13,127 nt of DNA, taken from positions 1 to 13,127 of the forward strand of contig JAJYMR010000356.1 in NCBI GenBank assembly GCA_021786815.1. Reading direction: 5' to 3'. The notes beneath the pieces are model-generated. The model worked only from the letters and a program-made list of their open reading frames with translations. It made no database searches and was not told where the DNA came from. The position numbers were made by a program, and so were the translations under genes. This document shows positions 6,983-13,127 of this stretch, one piece after another (the first letter of the stretch is position 1; the number at the start of each line of letters is the position of its first letter). This DNA comes from Deltaproteobacteria bacterium. GTDB lineage: Bacteria; Desulfobacterota; Binatia; Binatales; Binataceae.

Positions 6983-6998
6983 TGGCATGCGTGATGCT
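6983..6998 (+). promoter_or_regulatory. Sigma-54 type promoter for the FBP aldolase/phosphatase gene
   Basis: The site reads TGGCATGCGTGATGCT. It matches ten of twelve positions of the sigma-54 consensus, with GG and GC 10 bases apart. It lies 72 bases before the start codon of the downstream gene. On its own the match is moderate; the context of other such sites in the window raises it. Confidence 0.45.
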
Positions 6999-7069
6999 GC
7001 CCGTGTTCCATCGAGCCACCGGCGTTCCCCGTGTTTACCGCAATCGCGGACGCGGGAAGGAGGATTCAC

Positions 7070-8206
7070 ATGAATGTGACACTTTCCGTGATCAAGGCCG
7101 ACGTGGGTTCAATCGGCGGGCACATCCGTCCAAGCGACAAGCTGAAAGAGACTGTCAGGAATTTTGTTCGCGACAACGGCAATGGACTTCTACTTGACAG
7201 TTACCTCAGTTCCACCGGCGACGACATCGCGATCCTGATGTCGCACAATCGGGGCGTTGACGACCCGAAGATTCACGAGCTTGCCTGGAAAGCCTTCATG
7301 GCGGGCACTCAGGTCGCCAAGGAGCAGGGACTCTATGGCGCAGGCCAGGATCTCCTGAAAGACGCTTTTGCCGGCAACGTGCGGGGGATGGGCCCGGCGT
7401 CTTGCGAAATGGAGTTTGAGGAGCGGCCAAATGAACCGTTCTTGTTCTTCGCCGCCGACAAGACCGACCCGGGCGCCTACAACCTGCCAATGTATCTTGC
7501 CTTCGCCGATCCCATGCATTGCCCAGGGCTGCTGCTCTCAACGAAGATCGCCAAGGGCTTCACGTTCACGATCATGGACGTCAGCTACACCGAGGGCGAT
7601 CGGGTTATCGAGCTGCACGCGCCCGAGCATCTCTACGACATAGCGTGCCTGCTGCGCGACAATGAAAGGTTCGTGGTCGAATCGGTGCGAAGCCGCGCGA
7701 CCGGCGATATTGCGGCCGTGGTTTCAACCTCGCGCCTTCACAATATCGCGGGCAAATACACCGGCAAGGACGACCCAGTCGCTCTGGTCCGCTCGCAGAG
7801 TAATTTCCCCGCAACAGGGGAAATTCTTTCGCCTTACAGGCTCGGCCACTATGTCGCAGGTACGATGCGCGGCAGCCATAACGGGCCGCTGATGCCGGTC
7901 AGGCTCAATTCGAGCGTATCATTCTTTGACGGACCTCCGGTGGTCAGCTGCGCTGCGTTCTGCGTCCACAACGGCAAGTTCACCGAACCAGTAGACGCCT
8001 TTGATCATCCGTTCTGGGACTGGGTGCGCAATCGCACGGCGGAGAAAGCGGCCGAGATTCGACAACAGGGATTCTCGGGCCCTGCGATGCTGCCGTACAG
8101 CGAACTCGAATACGGCGGCGTGGTCGAGAAGCTTGGGGAGCTCGACAAGAATTTCGTCGTGCGCGGAGCCAAGGGTGGCAAGCCCCCGAAGAAAGAAGCG
8201 GCCTGA
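7070..8206 (+). CDS. fbp: Bifunctional fructose-1,6-bisphosphate aldolase/phosphatase (FBPA/P, type V FBPase)
   Basis: This cytosolic enzyme condenses glyceraldehyde-3-phosphate with dihydroxyacetone phosphate and then dephosphorylates the product to fructose-6-phosphate, making gluconeogenesis one-way. The 378-residue protein is full length. The N-terminus VTLSVIKADVGSIGGH carries the Mg-binding Asp11 and His18. Further metal-site acids are in TGDDIA (51-52) and KTDPGAYN (Asp133). GKYTGKDDP holds Tyr230 and Lys233. By alignment, these correspond to the archaeal Tyr229 (phosphatase) and Lys232 (Schiff-base aldolase). LGHYVAGTMRGSHNGPLMPV is also diagnostic. The ATG at 7070 has GGAAGGAGG just upstream; an in-frame ATG at 7031 adds 13 non-family residues. 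It stands alone on its strand. The enzyme is typical of archaea and deep-branching or thermophilic bacteria. Both activities are predicted because both catalytic residues are present. Confidence 0.96.
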   Translation: MNVTLSVIKADVGSIGGHIRPSDKLKETVRNFVRDNGNGLLLDSYLSSTGDDIAILMSHNRGVDDPKIHELAWKAFMAGTQVAKEQGLYGAGQDLLKDAFAGNVRGMGPASCEMEFEERPNEPFLFFAADKTDPGAYNLPMYLAFADPMHCPGLLLSTKIAKGFTFTIMDVSYTEGDRVIELHAPEHLYDIACLLRDNERFVVESVRSRATGDIAAVVSTSRLHNIAGKYTGKDDPVALVRSQSNFPATGEILSPYRLGHYVAGTMRGSHNGPLMPVRLNSSVSFFDGPPVVSCAAFCVHNGKFTEPVDAFDHPFWDWVRNRTAEKAAEIRQQGFSGPAMLPYSELEYGGVVEKLGELDKNFVVRGAKGGKPPKKEAA

Positions 8207-8240
8207 AAGCTTTTTTTCCGCCGTCCCCGATGATGCTCGG

Positions 8241-8268
8241 CGGGGCGCCTGCTCAGCGCCGCGCCCCT
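8241..8268. terminator. Possible hairpin between convergent genes
   Basis: GGGGCGC (8242-8248) and GCGCCCC (8261-8267) form a perfect 7-bp stem between the ends of fbp and nrdJ. Only a short TT follows, so it is not a classical intrinsic terminator. The T7 tract at about 8211-8217, right after the fbp stop, comes before this hairpin rather than after it. Confidence 0.3.
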
Positions 8269-8362
8269 TCGTCCCACCAACGGCGAGGCGACACGCCCGG
8301 ATAAGGCTCGCGCAGCCGCTCAACACGCGGTTCGCCGATTCACCCGTGCTGCGCGCCGCTTG

Positions 8363-10141
8363 CTATACGGCGCATTCGCGGCAATCGGGACGTGCCTGTT
8401 CTTCCACTAGCGAAAGCACCTGGCCGGTGCGCGAGCCGTAGCGATAAACGGTCACGCCCTTGAGCTTCAGACGCCGTGCGAGCAGATAGACCTCGCGCAC
8501 AGCCTCGGGTGAAGCGTCGGGTGGCAGATTCACCGTCTTGGAAACCGCGGCATCGGCGTACTGTTGGAAGGCCGCCTGCATCCGCACATGCATCGAGGGC
8601 GCTATTTCCAGTGCGACCGGAAAACGGCGTGAGAGCTCCTGCGAAACGCCGGCGACTCCCCGAATCGAGCCGCGCTCGTGAAGCGCTCGGAGCGCGGCTT
8701 CGCCGGACGGGCCGAGCGCCCGAAGTTCGCGCTCAATGGCGGCGTTGACCTCGACCAGGCGCTTGCCGTCGAGCACCCTCCTCACCGTCGCAAGCGCGAA
8801 GAACGGCTCGATTCCACCCGTCACACCCGCGATCATGCTGATCGTTCCTGTCGGCGCTACGCAGGTGACGGTCGCGTTGCGCATCGCAGCGTATCCTGCC
8901 GCCCGCCATACGCTTGCGTCGAAGGCCGGGAACGAGCCGCGTTTAAGGCCTAGGTCGCGCGAGGCCTCGCGCGCGGTCGAGCCCAGGAATTCCGCAATCC
9001 TGCCGCCCGTCGTGAGCGCCTGCTCAGAATCATATGCGATACCAATGTCGGCAAGCAGGTCGGCAAGACCCATCACGCCGAGCCCGATCTTACGCGTGCG
9101 CCGAGTAGCTTCGGCAATCTCGACGACGGGATAAGAATTGGCGTCGATCACGTTGTCGAGGAAAACGACCGCGTCGCGTATCGCGCCTTTTAACCGCGGC
9201 CAATCGACGTCTTTGCCGGCCGCGAAACGCGCGAGATTGATCGAGCCGAGGGTGCAGGACTCGTAGGGCAAAAGCGGCTGCTCGCCGCACGGATTGGTCG
9301 CCTCGATCGAGCCGAGAGCGGGCGTTGGATTATGCCGGTTTATCTCGTCAAGGAATACCAGGCCGGGATCCCCGGTCGTCCATGCCGATTCCACGATCAT
9401 CTCGAAAAGCTTTACCGGATCGACGCTTCCAACCGCCTGCCCGGTCCGCGGATTTTTGAGCCTGAAAGGCTCGCCGCGGTCGAAGGCCGCGAAGAACCCG
9501 TCCGTCACGCCGACGGAGAGGTTGAAGTTCTGCAGCCGCGTCGAAACACGCTTGGCCTGTACGAACTCTTCGATATCGGGATGGTCCACGCGCAGAACGG
9601 CCATGTTCGCGCCGCGCCGCCGCCCGCCGGCCCGAATGACCCTGGTCGTGTAGTCGAAAACGTCCATGAACGAGAGCGGACCCGAACTCACGCCGCCGGT
9701 CGAGCGAACGCGGTCGCCGCGGGGGCGAAGCGAACTGAAGGAAAACCCGGTCCCGCCGCCGGTCTGGTGGATGCGTGCAACCAACGCCAGCGTGGCGAAG
9801 ATCGAGTCGAGATCGTCCTCGACCGGCAGCACAAAACATGCGGCGAGCTGTCCGCCGGCAAGCCCCGCGTTCATTAGAGTAGGGGAATTGGGCAGGAATT
9901 CCAGCCGCTCCATGCGCGCGAGGAAACGCTCCGCCCAGAATTCCGGGGACTCGCCGTAAGTGCGCGATGGCTCAGCGATCGCCTGCACCACCCGACGCAG
10001 CATCGCGCCGGGTTCCTCCAAGCGGCCGTCCTCAGCGCGTCTTAGATACCGCTCGCGCAGAACGATAAGCGCGTTCTCGGAAAACGACGGTGGCTCGCGG
10101 GATGACGTTTCCATTGGCCGAATCACCGCGCTCGAGCGCAC
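8363..10141 (-). CDS. nrdJ: Adenosylcobalamin-dependent ribonucleoside-diphosphate reductase, class II
   Basis: The enzyme makes deoxynucleotides with a thiyl radical generated from coenzyme B12 and needs no oxygen. The 592 residues include LPNSPTLMNAG (84-94), Cys102 in QLAACFVLPVEDD, NPCGEQ (283-288) and Cys296 in YESCTLGSINL. By family comparison, Cys285 is the radical-bearing residue and Asn283 and Glu287 are its catalytic partners. Cys102 and Cys296 form the disulfide pair, and Cys285 to Cys296 has the expected spacing of 11. APTGTISMIAGVTGGIEP is also present. The C-terminal CREC (587-590) is the redox-shuttle CxxC. There is no N-terminal ATP cone, so overall activity regulation by dATP is probably absent. 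I kept the GTG at 10139-10141, which has GAGGG about 9 bases upstream; an ATG at 10112-10114 lacks a ribosome site. I saw no cobalamin riboswitch or NrdR-like box upstream. Confidence 0.97.
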   Translation of the reverse strand: MRSSAVIRPMETSSREPPSFSENALIVLRERYLRRAEDGRLEEPGAMLRRVVQAIAEPSRTYGESPEFWAERFLARMERLEFLPNSPTLMNAGLAGGQLAACFVLPVEDDLDSIFATLALVARIHQTGGGTGFSFSSLRPRGDRVRSTGGVSSGPLSFMDVFDYTTRVIRAGGRRRGANMAVLRVDHPDIEEFVQAKRVSTRLQNFNLSVGVTDGFFAAFDRGEPFRLKNPRTGQAVGSVDPVKLFEMIVESAWTTGDPGLVFLDEINRHNPTPALGSIEATNPCGEQPLLPYESCTLGSINLARFAAGKDVDWPRLKGAIRDAVVFLDNVIDANSYPVVEIAEATRRTRKIGLGVMGLADLLADIGIAYDSEQALTTGGRIAEFLGSTAREASRDLGLKRGSFPAFDASVWRAAGYAAMRNATVTCVAPTGTISMIAGVTGGIEPFFALATVRRVLDGKRLVEVNAAIERELRALGPSGEAALRALHERGSIRGVAGVSQELSRRFPVALEIAPSMHVRMQAAFQQYADAAVSKTVNLPPDASPEAVREVYLLARRLKLKGVTVYRYGSRTGQVLSLVEEQARPDCRECAV

Positions 10142-10540
10142 GACCAGCGCCCTCTTTCAGCCTACCACCAACTGCACCCCTGGCGCACATCGCTGACGAA
10201 GCTCTCCCAAGACAGCCGCGCCACGGGCCTGACGCTTACGCGTCTTGAAGCGCCCAGCAGGCTTCGGACTTACCGGGCGCGATGATATCCTTTGTGAGCG
10301 TGCGCCGATGCCCAAACGGTGGGCGCGGGCATGCCGAATAGTCAGGCATCGCCGCCCAAGTGTTTCTGTCGGCGCCACTTCAAACGGCTGTGGTTGTGCC
10401 GTCCGGATATTATTTCCTCACGCGGAAACCCGTTTCGATTGGAGGTCTCAAGGGAACTCTGGTCTGGCAAGTCCTTTGCACAAGGATTTTCAAGCCGGAC
10501 GGCCTTGGTGCGACTGCAGGATTCTTGAGGAGGGGAAGGG
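10142..10540. other. Divergent intergenic region between nrdJ and the CBS/hibernation genes
   Basis: This 399-base gap has no credible gene. It contains the sigma-54 element at 10465-10480. A spaced dyad CGATGCC/GGCATCG (10306-10312 and 10345-10351) and a second dyad AAGTG/CACTT (10358-10362 and 10376-10380) lie roughly 85-160 bases upstream of that promoter, where enhancer-binding activators usually bind. No nrdJ promoter could be assigned. Confidence 0.45.
10465..10480 (+). promoter_or_regulatory. Sigma-54 promoter for the CBS protein and hibernation factor genes
   Basis: The site reads TGGCAAGTCCTTTGCA. It matches 11 of 12 positions of TGGCACG-N4-TTGCW, and GG and GC are separated by exactly 10 bases. 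The predicted start near 10491 leaves a leader of about 50 bases before the ATG at 10541, which has a strong AGGAGGGGAAGGG ribosome site. Confidence 0.65.
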
Positions 10541-11026
10541 ATGAAAGTACGCGACCTGATGACTTCCGACGTCAAGCATTGCGGTGTCAACGACTCGCTC
10601 AACCGTGCCGCCCAGATAATGTGGGAGAGCGACTGCGGATGCGTGCCGGTAGTCGACGAACAGGCCCGCCCAGTCGGAATATTGACTGATCGCGACGTAT
10701 GCATGGCGGCTTATACGCAGGGAGTCGCACTGGCCGCGGCGTCCGTTGCAAGCGCGATGGCGCGCGAGGTCCATTCGTGCGGTCCGGCTGACAGCCTCGC
10801 CGAAGCGCTCAAGCAGATGAAAACGCATCGGGTGCGCAGACTGCCCGTGGTCGACGACGACGGCCGGTTGGTCGGTATCATCTCGCTCAACGATATAGCC
10901 CGCGAGGGAGAGCGCGAGCGCGCTGCCAAGCTCAAAAGGCGCCAGGTCAAGGACAGCGAAATCGCGCAGGCACTGGGCGCGATCTGCTCGCGCGACGTTT
11001 CCGAAGCCGCCACCCGCGCGGCCTAA
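10541..11026 (+). CDS. Two-CBS-domain regulatory protein
   Basis: A 161-residue cytosolic protein made of a tandem CBS pair (a Bateman module). The first domain, about 1-58, runs from KVRDLMTSDV to PVGILTDRDV. The second, about 69-126, runs from VASAMAREVHSCG to RLVGIISLNDIARE. The GI(L/I)(T/S)xxD ends are those that contact adenine nucleotides in CBS proteins. A basic, helical tail (ERERAAKLKRRQVKD) follows and may mediate contacts. Stand-alone CBS pairs sense AMP, ATP or related nucleotides; the partner is unknown. It has a strong ribosome site and a sigma-54 promoter 60-75 bases upstream. It lies 40 bases before the hibernation-factor gene in the same direction, so the two probably form an operon and may be linked in function. 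Confidence 0.92.
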   Translation: MKVRDLMTSDVKHCGVNDSLNRAAQIMWESDCGCVPVVDEQARPVGILTDRDVCMAAYTQGVALAAASVASAMAREVHSCGPADSLAEALKQMKTHRVRRLPVVDDDGRLVGIISLNDIAREGERERAAKLKRRQVKDSEIAQALGAICSRDVSEAATRAA

Positions 11027-11066
11027 CCCTCAGACTGATTCGAGGCGCCTCAGAAGAGGAGTTACT

Positions 11067-11612
11067 ATGCAGCGGCCCTTGCAGATAACGTCGCGTGATT
11101 TCGAGTTGACGCCCGCAATCGAGGCTGACATTCGAGAGCGCGCGGAGAAACTGGAAAGCTACTACGATCGAATCACCGGATGCCACGTGATTATCGAGGC
11201 TCCCGTCGGTCATCATCGCAAAGGCGGGCCGTTCGATGTGCGCATCGATCTCAAGCTGCCGCGAGGGGAACTGACGGTTACCAGGCAGGGCGCGGAGGAT
11301 CTTACGGTCGCAATCCGCGACGCGTTCGACGCGGCACGACGTCGGCTCGAGGATCATGTGCGCGGACTTCGCGGCGCTGTGAAGGCGCACGAGCCGCCCT
11401 CGAGCGCGCGCGTGGCCAGAATCTTCGCCGGTGAGGGCTACGGATTTCTCGAGACCCCCGACGGACGCGAAATCTATTTTCATCGTAACAGCGTGCTCGA
11501 CGGGCGTTTCGAGGACCTGAAGGCCGGCACCGAGGTGCGCTTCGTCGAGGAAGCGGGCGAAAAAGGCCCGCAGGCCAGCACGGTCGCCATCCTGGGCGGC
11601 AAACGCAAATAG
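11067..11612 (+). CDS. HPF/RaiA-type ribosome hibernation factor fused to a cold-shock domain
   Basis: The 181-residue protein has two domains. Residues 1-105 (QITSRDFELTPAIEADIRER, then AEKLESYYDRITGCHVIIEA, then DAFDAARRRLEDHVR) form the S30AE/HPF domain. That domain sits in the small-subunit decoding region and keeps idle ribosomes inactive. Residues about 114-176 are a cold-shock OB fold with RNP1-like GYGFLET (124-130) and RNP2-like IYFHRNSV (136-143), which bind single-stranded RNA. Long HPFs carry a different C-terminal dimerisation domain, so this is a distinct architecture, though I recall it in other environmental bacteria. GAGGAG precedes the ATG. The gene follows the CBS protein by 40 bases, presumably under the same sigma-54 promoter. 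The fold assignments are firm; the role of the RNA-binding arm is inference. Confidence 0.93.
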   Translation: MQRPLQITSRDFELTPAIEADIRERAEKLESYYDRITGCHVIIEAPVGHHRKGGPFDVRIDLKLPRGELTVTRQGAEDLTVAIRDAFDAARRRLEDHVRGLRGAVKAHEPPSSARVARIFAGEGYGFLETPDGREIYFHRNSVLDGRFEDLKAGTEVRFVEEAGEKGPQASTVAILGGKRK

Positions 11613-11651
11613 CCGGGCGCTCGCGCTCCGCGGCCTGTATTCGCCGGGCTA
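11610..11651. terminator. Shared hairpin between convergent genes
   Basis: TAGCCGGGCG (11610-11619) and CGCCGGGCTA (11642-11651) pair with one mismatch in ten. The arms contain the TAG stop codons of both convergent genes (11610-11612 and, on the minus strand, 11649-11651). There is no T tract, so it would be at best a weak or factor-assisted bidirectional terminator. Confidence 0.4.
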
Positions 11652-12254
11652 CGGATGCACCGCGAGGACGTTGAAGCCGTTTTCCTCGAGCGCCCGCACG
11701 ACTCCGCTGATATCGTCCGTGCGGACCCGAACGTAAAAGACCGGCGTCTCCTCACCTTCGACTCGATACGTGCCGAGCCCGAGGACTTCACCGCTCTGCT
11801 GCGCCGCAATTTCCGCGGCGGTTGCTATTCGTTCAGCGTCGCCCTCCAGCGATACGTCGATACGCGAACTGTCCCCTTCCGCCGCTCCAAGGAAATTGAG
11901 GAAAGCGCCCAGCATGTCGCTAGCCGTGATCATCCCGACGAGGACGCCTTCGTCGCTGACGACCGGAAGCCCGCCAACTTTGTGCTGGAGCATCAAATGG
12001 GTCGCGTGTTCGAGGGTGGTCATCGGCGTCACAGTGATGACCGGTTGACTCATCACGGCTCGGACCTTGGTGCGGTCAAGATGGCCCAGATGCTGGCGCA
12101 GGTCGCGGTCGGTTATGATTCCCACGACGGCACCTTTTTCGACGACCGGAAGTCGGCGGAAACGTCCGGCATTCATCTTCGCGGCGGCTTTATCGAGCGT
12201 GTCGTTAGGTCCCACGGTGACCGGGTTACGCGTCATTTTCTGACCGACTCTCAT
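11649..12254 (-). CDS. AcuB-like protein: two CBS domains plus an ACT domain
   Basis: The 201-residue protein has three parts. CBS domain 1 (about 1-55) runs from RVGQKMTRNPVTVGP to VVGIITDRDLRQH. CBS domain 2 (about 63-118) runs from KVRAVMSQPVITVTP to VLVGMITASDMLGAFL. A C-terminal ACT-like domain (about 130-201) begins RIDVSLEGDAER and ends DISGVVRALEENGFNVLAVHP. This architecture is that of AcuB-family proteins, first tied to acetoin use but widespread without that pathway; no acetoin genes are here. CBS pairs bind adenine nucleotides and ACT domains usually bind small metabolites, so it probably integrates two signals. GGAG lies about 10 bases before the ATG. A sigma-54-like element is at 12349-12364. 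It is convergent with the HPF gene, whose stop is only 36 bases away. Confidence 0.92.
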   Translation of the reverse strand: MRVGQKMTRNPVTVGPNDTLDKAAAKMNAGRFRRLPVVEKGAVVGIITDRDLRQHLGHLDRTKVRAVMSQPVITVTPMTTLEHATHLMLQHKVGGLPVVSDEGVLVGMITASDMLGAFLNFLGAAEGDSSRIDVSLEGDAERIATAAEIAAQQSGEVLGLGTYRVEGEETPVFYVRVRTDDISGVVRALEENGFNVLAVHP

Positions 12255-12348
12255 CGTACAGTCTCCTGGTCACGCGGAGCTTTCGTCTGAAGCCACCGAA
12301 CAAATCGCGCATTCGCGCCCGGCGTCGCGCGTAACCAAGAGTTGGTAA

Positions 12349-12364
12349 AGCAATCGGTATTCCA
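12349..12364 (-). promoter_or_regulatory. Sigma-54 type promoter for the AcuB-like gene
   Basis: On the minus strand the site reads TGGAATACCGATTGCT. The -12 half (TTGCT) is perfect and the -24 half keeps TGG, with GG and GC separated by exactly 10 bases; 9 of 12 consensus positions match. The leader to the ATG at 12254 would be about 83 bases. Confidence 0.4.
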
Positions 12365-12367
12365 CTG

Positions 12368-12388
12368 GCGGTCGTGAAAAGCGACCGC
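12368..12388. promoter_or_regulatory. Perfect 21-base dyad next to the -24 element
   Basis: GCGGTCG, seven bases (TGAAAAG), then CGACCGC form a perfect inverted repeat. It begins three bases upstream of the sigma-54-like site of the AcuB-like gene. It could be an operator for a dimeric regulator. It is closer to the promoter than a usual enhancer site. Confidence 0.4.
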
Positions 12389-12517
12389 ACGCGCTGAGAC
12401 TTGTTGAGCGGCTGAGACGTAAAGGCGCGCCGTGGATGGCGCCAAAGGATGCATGGCAGGCCGAGTCGGTTTGTGGCCGGACGAAGCCGCGCACCCGGTC
12501 AGGGATTTGATTCGGGT

Positions 12518-13114
12518 TTATGCGGCATCCCTGCCTGCGGACTCCCCGAACGTCTTCCTTGTATAGCGGCCGGTGAAGACGAAGCCGAAAGTAACTGAGC
12601 CAAGCGGCGCCAGCGAGCCGATGAGCAGCGGATGGCCCGTGGCCGCGCTGAGAAGAACGATCGCGAGATTCGCGGTAAAGATGCAGCACCAGACCCGTAA
12701 TGAACCGGCAGGCCTGCCACATAAGCAGCGCATCCCGCGACTCCGGCGGCGCGGACTCGCGCGCATACTGAAGCGCGAATGGCGCCCCGAGCACCATCGA
12801 ACCCCATCCGGTCGCCGTGAAAGCCAGCCACAGGATGACAAGGCTGTAACGCTGGAAAAGCCCTGGTCCCGCCACAATCGTCGCGACCAGTCCAAAGACG
12901 AAGAAGCCCAGTGCGGTAAGATCTGGAAGTTGAGGCTGGCCGCGCGCCGGCGCTCGAACGCTGCAAACAACAGGTGAAGCGCGACTCCCGCAACCGTCGC
13001 CGCGATCCATCGAGCACGCAGCGCAAAAACGCTGTATAGAATCCACGCACCAAGAGGAAGCAGAGCGGCGCCGCGCGGGAGCGGTTGAGGCTTTTGCATC
13101 GGCTCATTCACCAC
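12518..13114 (-). pseudogene. Integral membrane protein gene of unknown function with two apparent frameshifts
   Basis: The reading switches frame twice but stays coherent. It begins PMQKPQPLPRGAALLPLG, then WILYSVFALRARWIAATVAG (13114 to about 12940). It continues in another frame as LTALGFFVFGLVATIVAG, SLVILWLAFTATGWGSMVLG and PFALQYARESAPPESRDALL (about 12935 to 12695). It then returns to the first frame as CIFTANLAIVLLSAATG and PLLIGSLAPLGSVTFGFVFT, ending in GESAGRDAA and a stop at 12518. The joined protein would have about 200 residues and five or six hydrophobic helices. I do not recognise the family. The hydrophobic pattern in all three parts argues for one real gene, interrupted either by mutation or by sequence errors near 12935 and 12695. 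The start is a GTG at 13114 or the ATG at 13097-13099. The 263 bases between this gene and the AcuB-like gene hold only the promoter elements noted. Confidence 0.55.
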
Positions 13115-13127
13115 CGGTTTTTTCGAC

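Larger units (their letters stand above)
6654..7069. other. Divergent intergenic control region
   Basis: This 416-base gap separates two divergent genes and contains outward-facing -24/-12 elements at 6719-6734 (minus) and 6983-6998 (plus). A perfect short palindrome, GTGTGACAC, sits at 6816-6824 between them. The space between the two promoters, about 250 bases, is the sort of distance at which enhancer-binding activators of sigma-54 act. No ORF inside shows family motifs. Confidence 0.5.

Noticed and set aside
6812..7069. Minus-strand ORF of 85 codons between the divergent genes
   Set aside because: No motif or ribosome site; it overlaps the plus-strand promoter region of fbp and is most likely chance.
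8207..8224. T7 tract after the fbp stop as an intrinsic terminator
   Set aside because: The only stem before the tract is short and AT-rich (around AAGC/GCTT), and the stronger GC hairpins come after the tract, so the order is wrong.
10142..10540. Possible cobalamin riboswitch upstream of nrdJ
   Set aside because: I looked for a B12-box-like sequence and the associated helices on the minus strand and saw none.
12270..13046. Single long minus-strand ORF of 258 codons
   Set aside because: Only its middle part (about 12935-12695) has membrane-protein character. Its beginning and its tail past 12690 are out of frame with the coherent protein and run into the promoter region of the AcuB-like gene.

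Overview
The window looks like a chromosomal contig from a GC-rich, probably uncultured bacterium. Coding frames favour G or C at the third codon position. The gene set combines a vitamin B12-dependent class II ribonucleotide reductase, an archaeal-type bifunctional fructose-bisphosphate aldolase/phosphatase, a PGPGW-motif membrane protein, CBS-domain proteins, a universal stress protein and a ribosome-hibernation factor. This mix would fit a deltaproteobacterium-like or related deep bacterial lineage. That placement is inference, because there is no rRNA or other marker in the window.

Positions 1 to about 2940 are a graveyard of mobile elements, all on the minus strand. An IS3-family insertion sequence is split at the end of its orfA by a group II intron of about 1.86 kb (about 129-1984). 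The intron has a textbook domain V, a domain VI with a bulged A, and an EBS1 hairpin loop complementary to the last six exon bases. Its reverse transcriptase/maturase gene is broken by one frameshift. Next to it lies a decayed IS256-family transposase (about 2209-2935).

Positions 3067 to 5980 hold small stress- or envelope-type genes: a PaaI-like thioesterase, a short exported protein, a PGPGW membrane protein, and a uspA-like gene followed by a 76-codon protein with two CxxCY knuckles. A stretch of about 770 bases without genes (3921-4693) carries several hairpin repeats.

Positions 6258 to 8206 hold a 131-residue protein of unknown function and, divergently, the bifunctional FBP aldolase/phosphatase. 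The 416-base gap between them has sigma-54 type -24/-12 elements facing both ways. Positions 8363 to 10141 hold nrdJ on the minus strand.

Positions 10465 to 12364 form a compact two-sided unit. A near-consensus sigma-54 promoter leads into a two-CBS protein and an HPF/RaiA protein fused to a cold-shock domain. Convergent to it is an AcuB-like CBS-CBS-ACT protein with its own sigma-54-like promoter. The window ends in a membrane-protein gene with two apparent frameshifts.

Taken together, the right-hand 7 kb reads as a stress or quiescence neighbourhood: ribosome hibernation, nucleotide-sensing CBS domains, UspA, oxygen-independent dNTP synthesis and a gluconeogenic enzyme. Several of these genes appear to share sigma-54 control. 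This is an inference from gene content and promoter motifs, not a demonstrated system.
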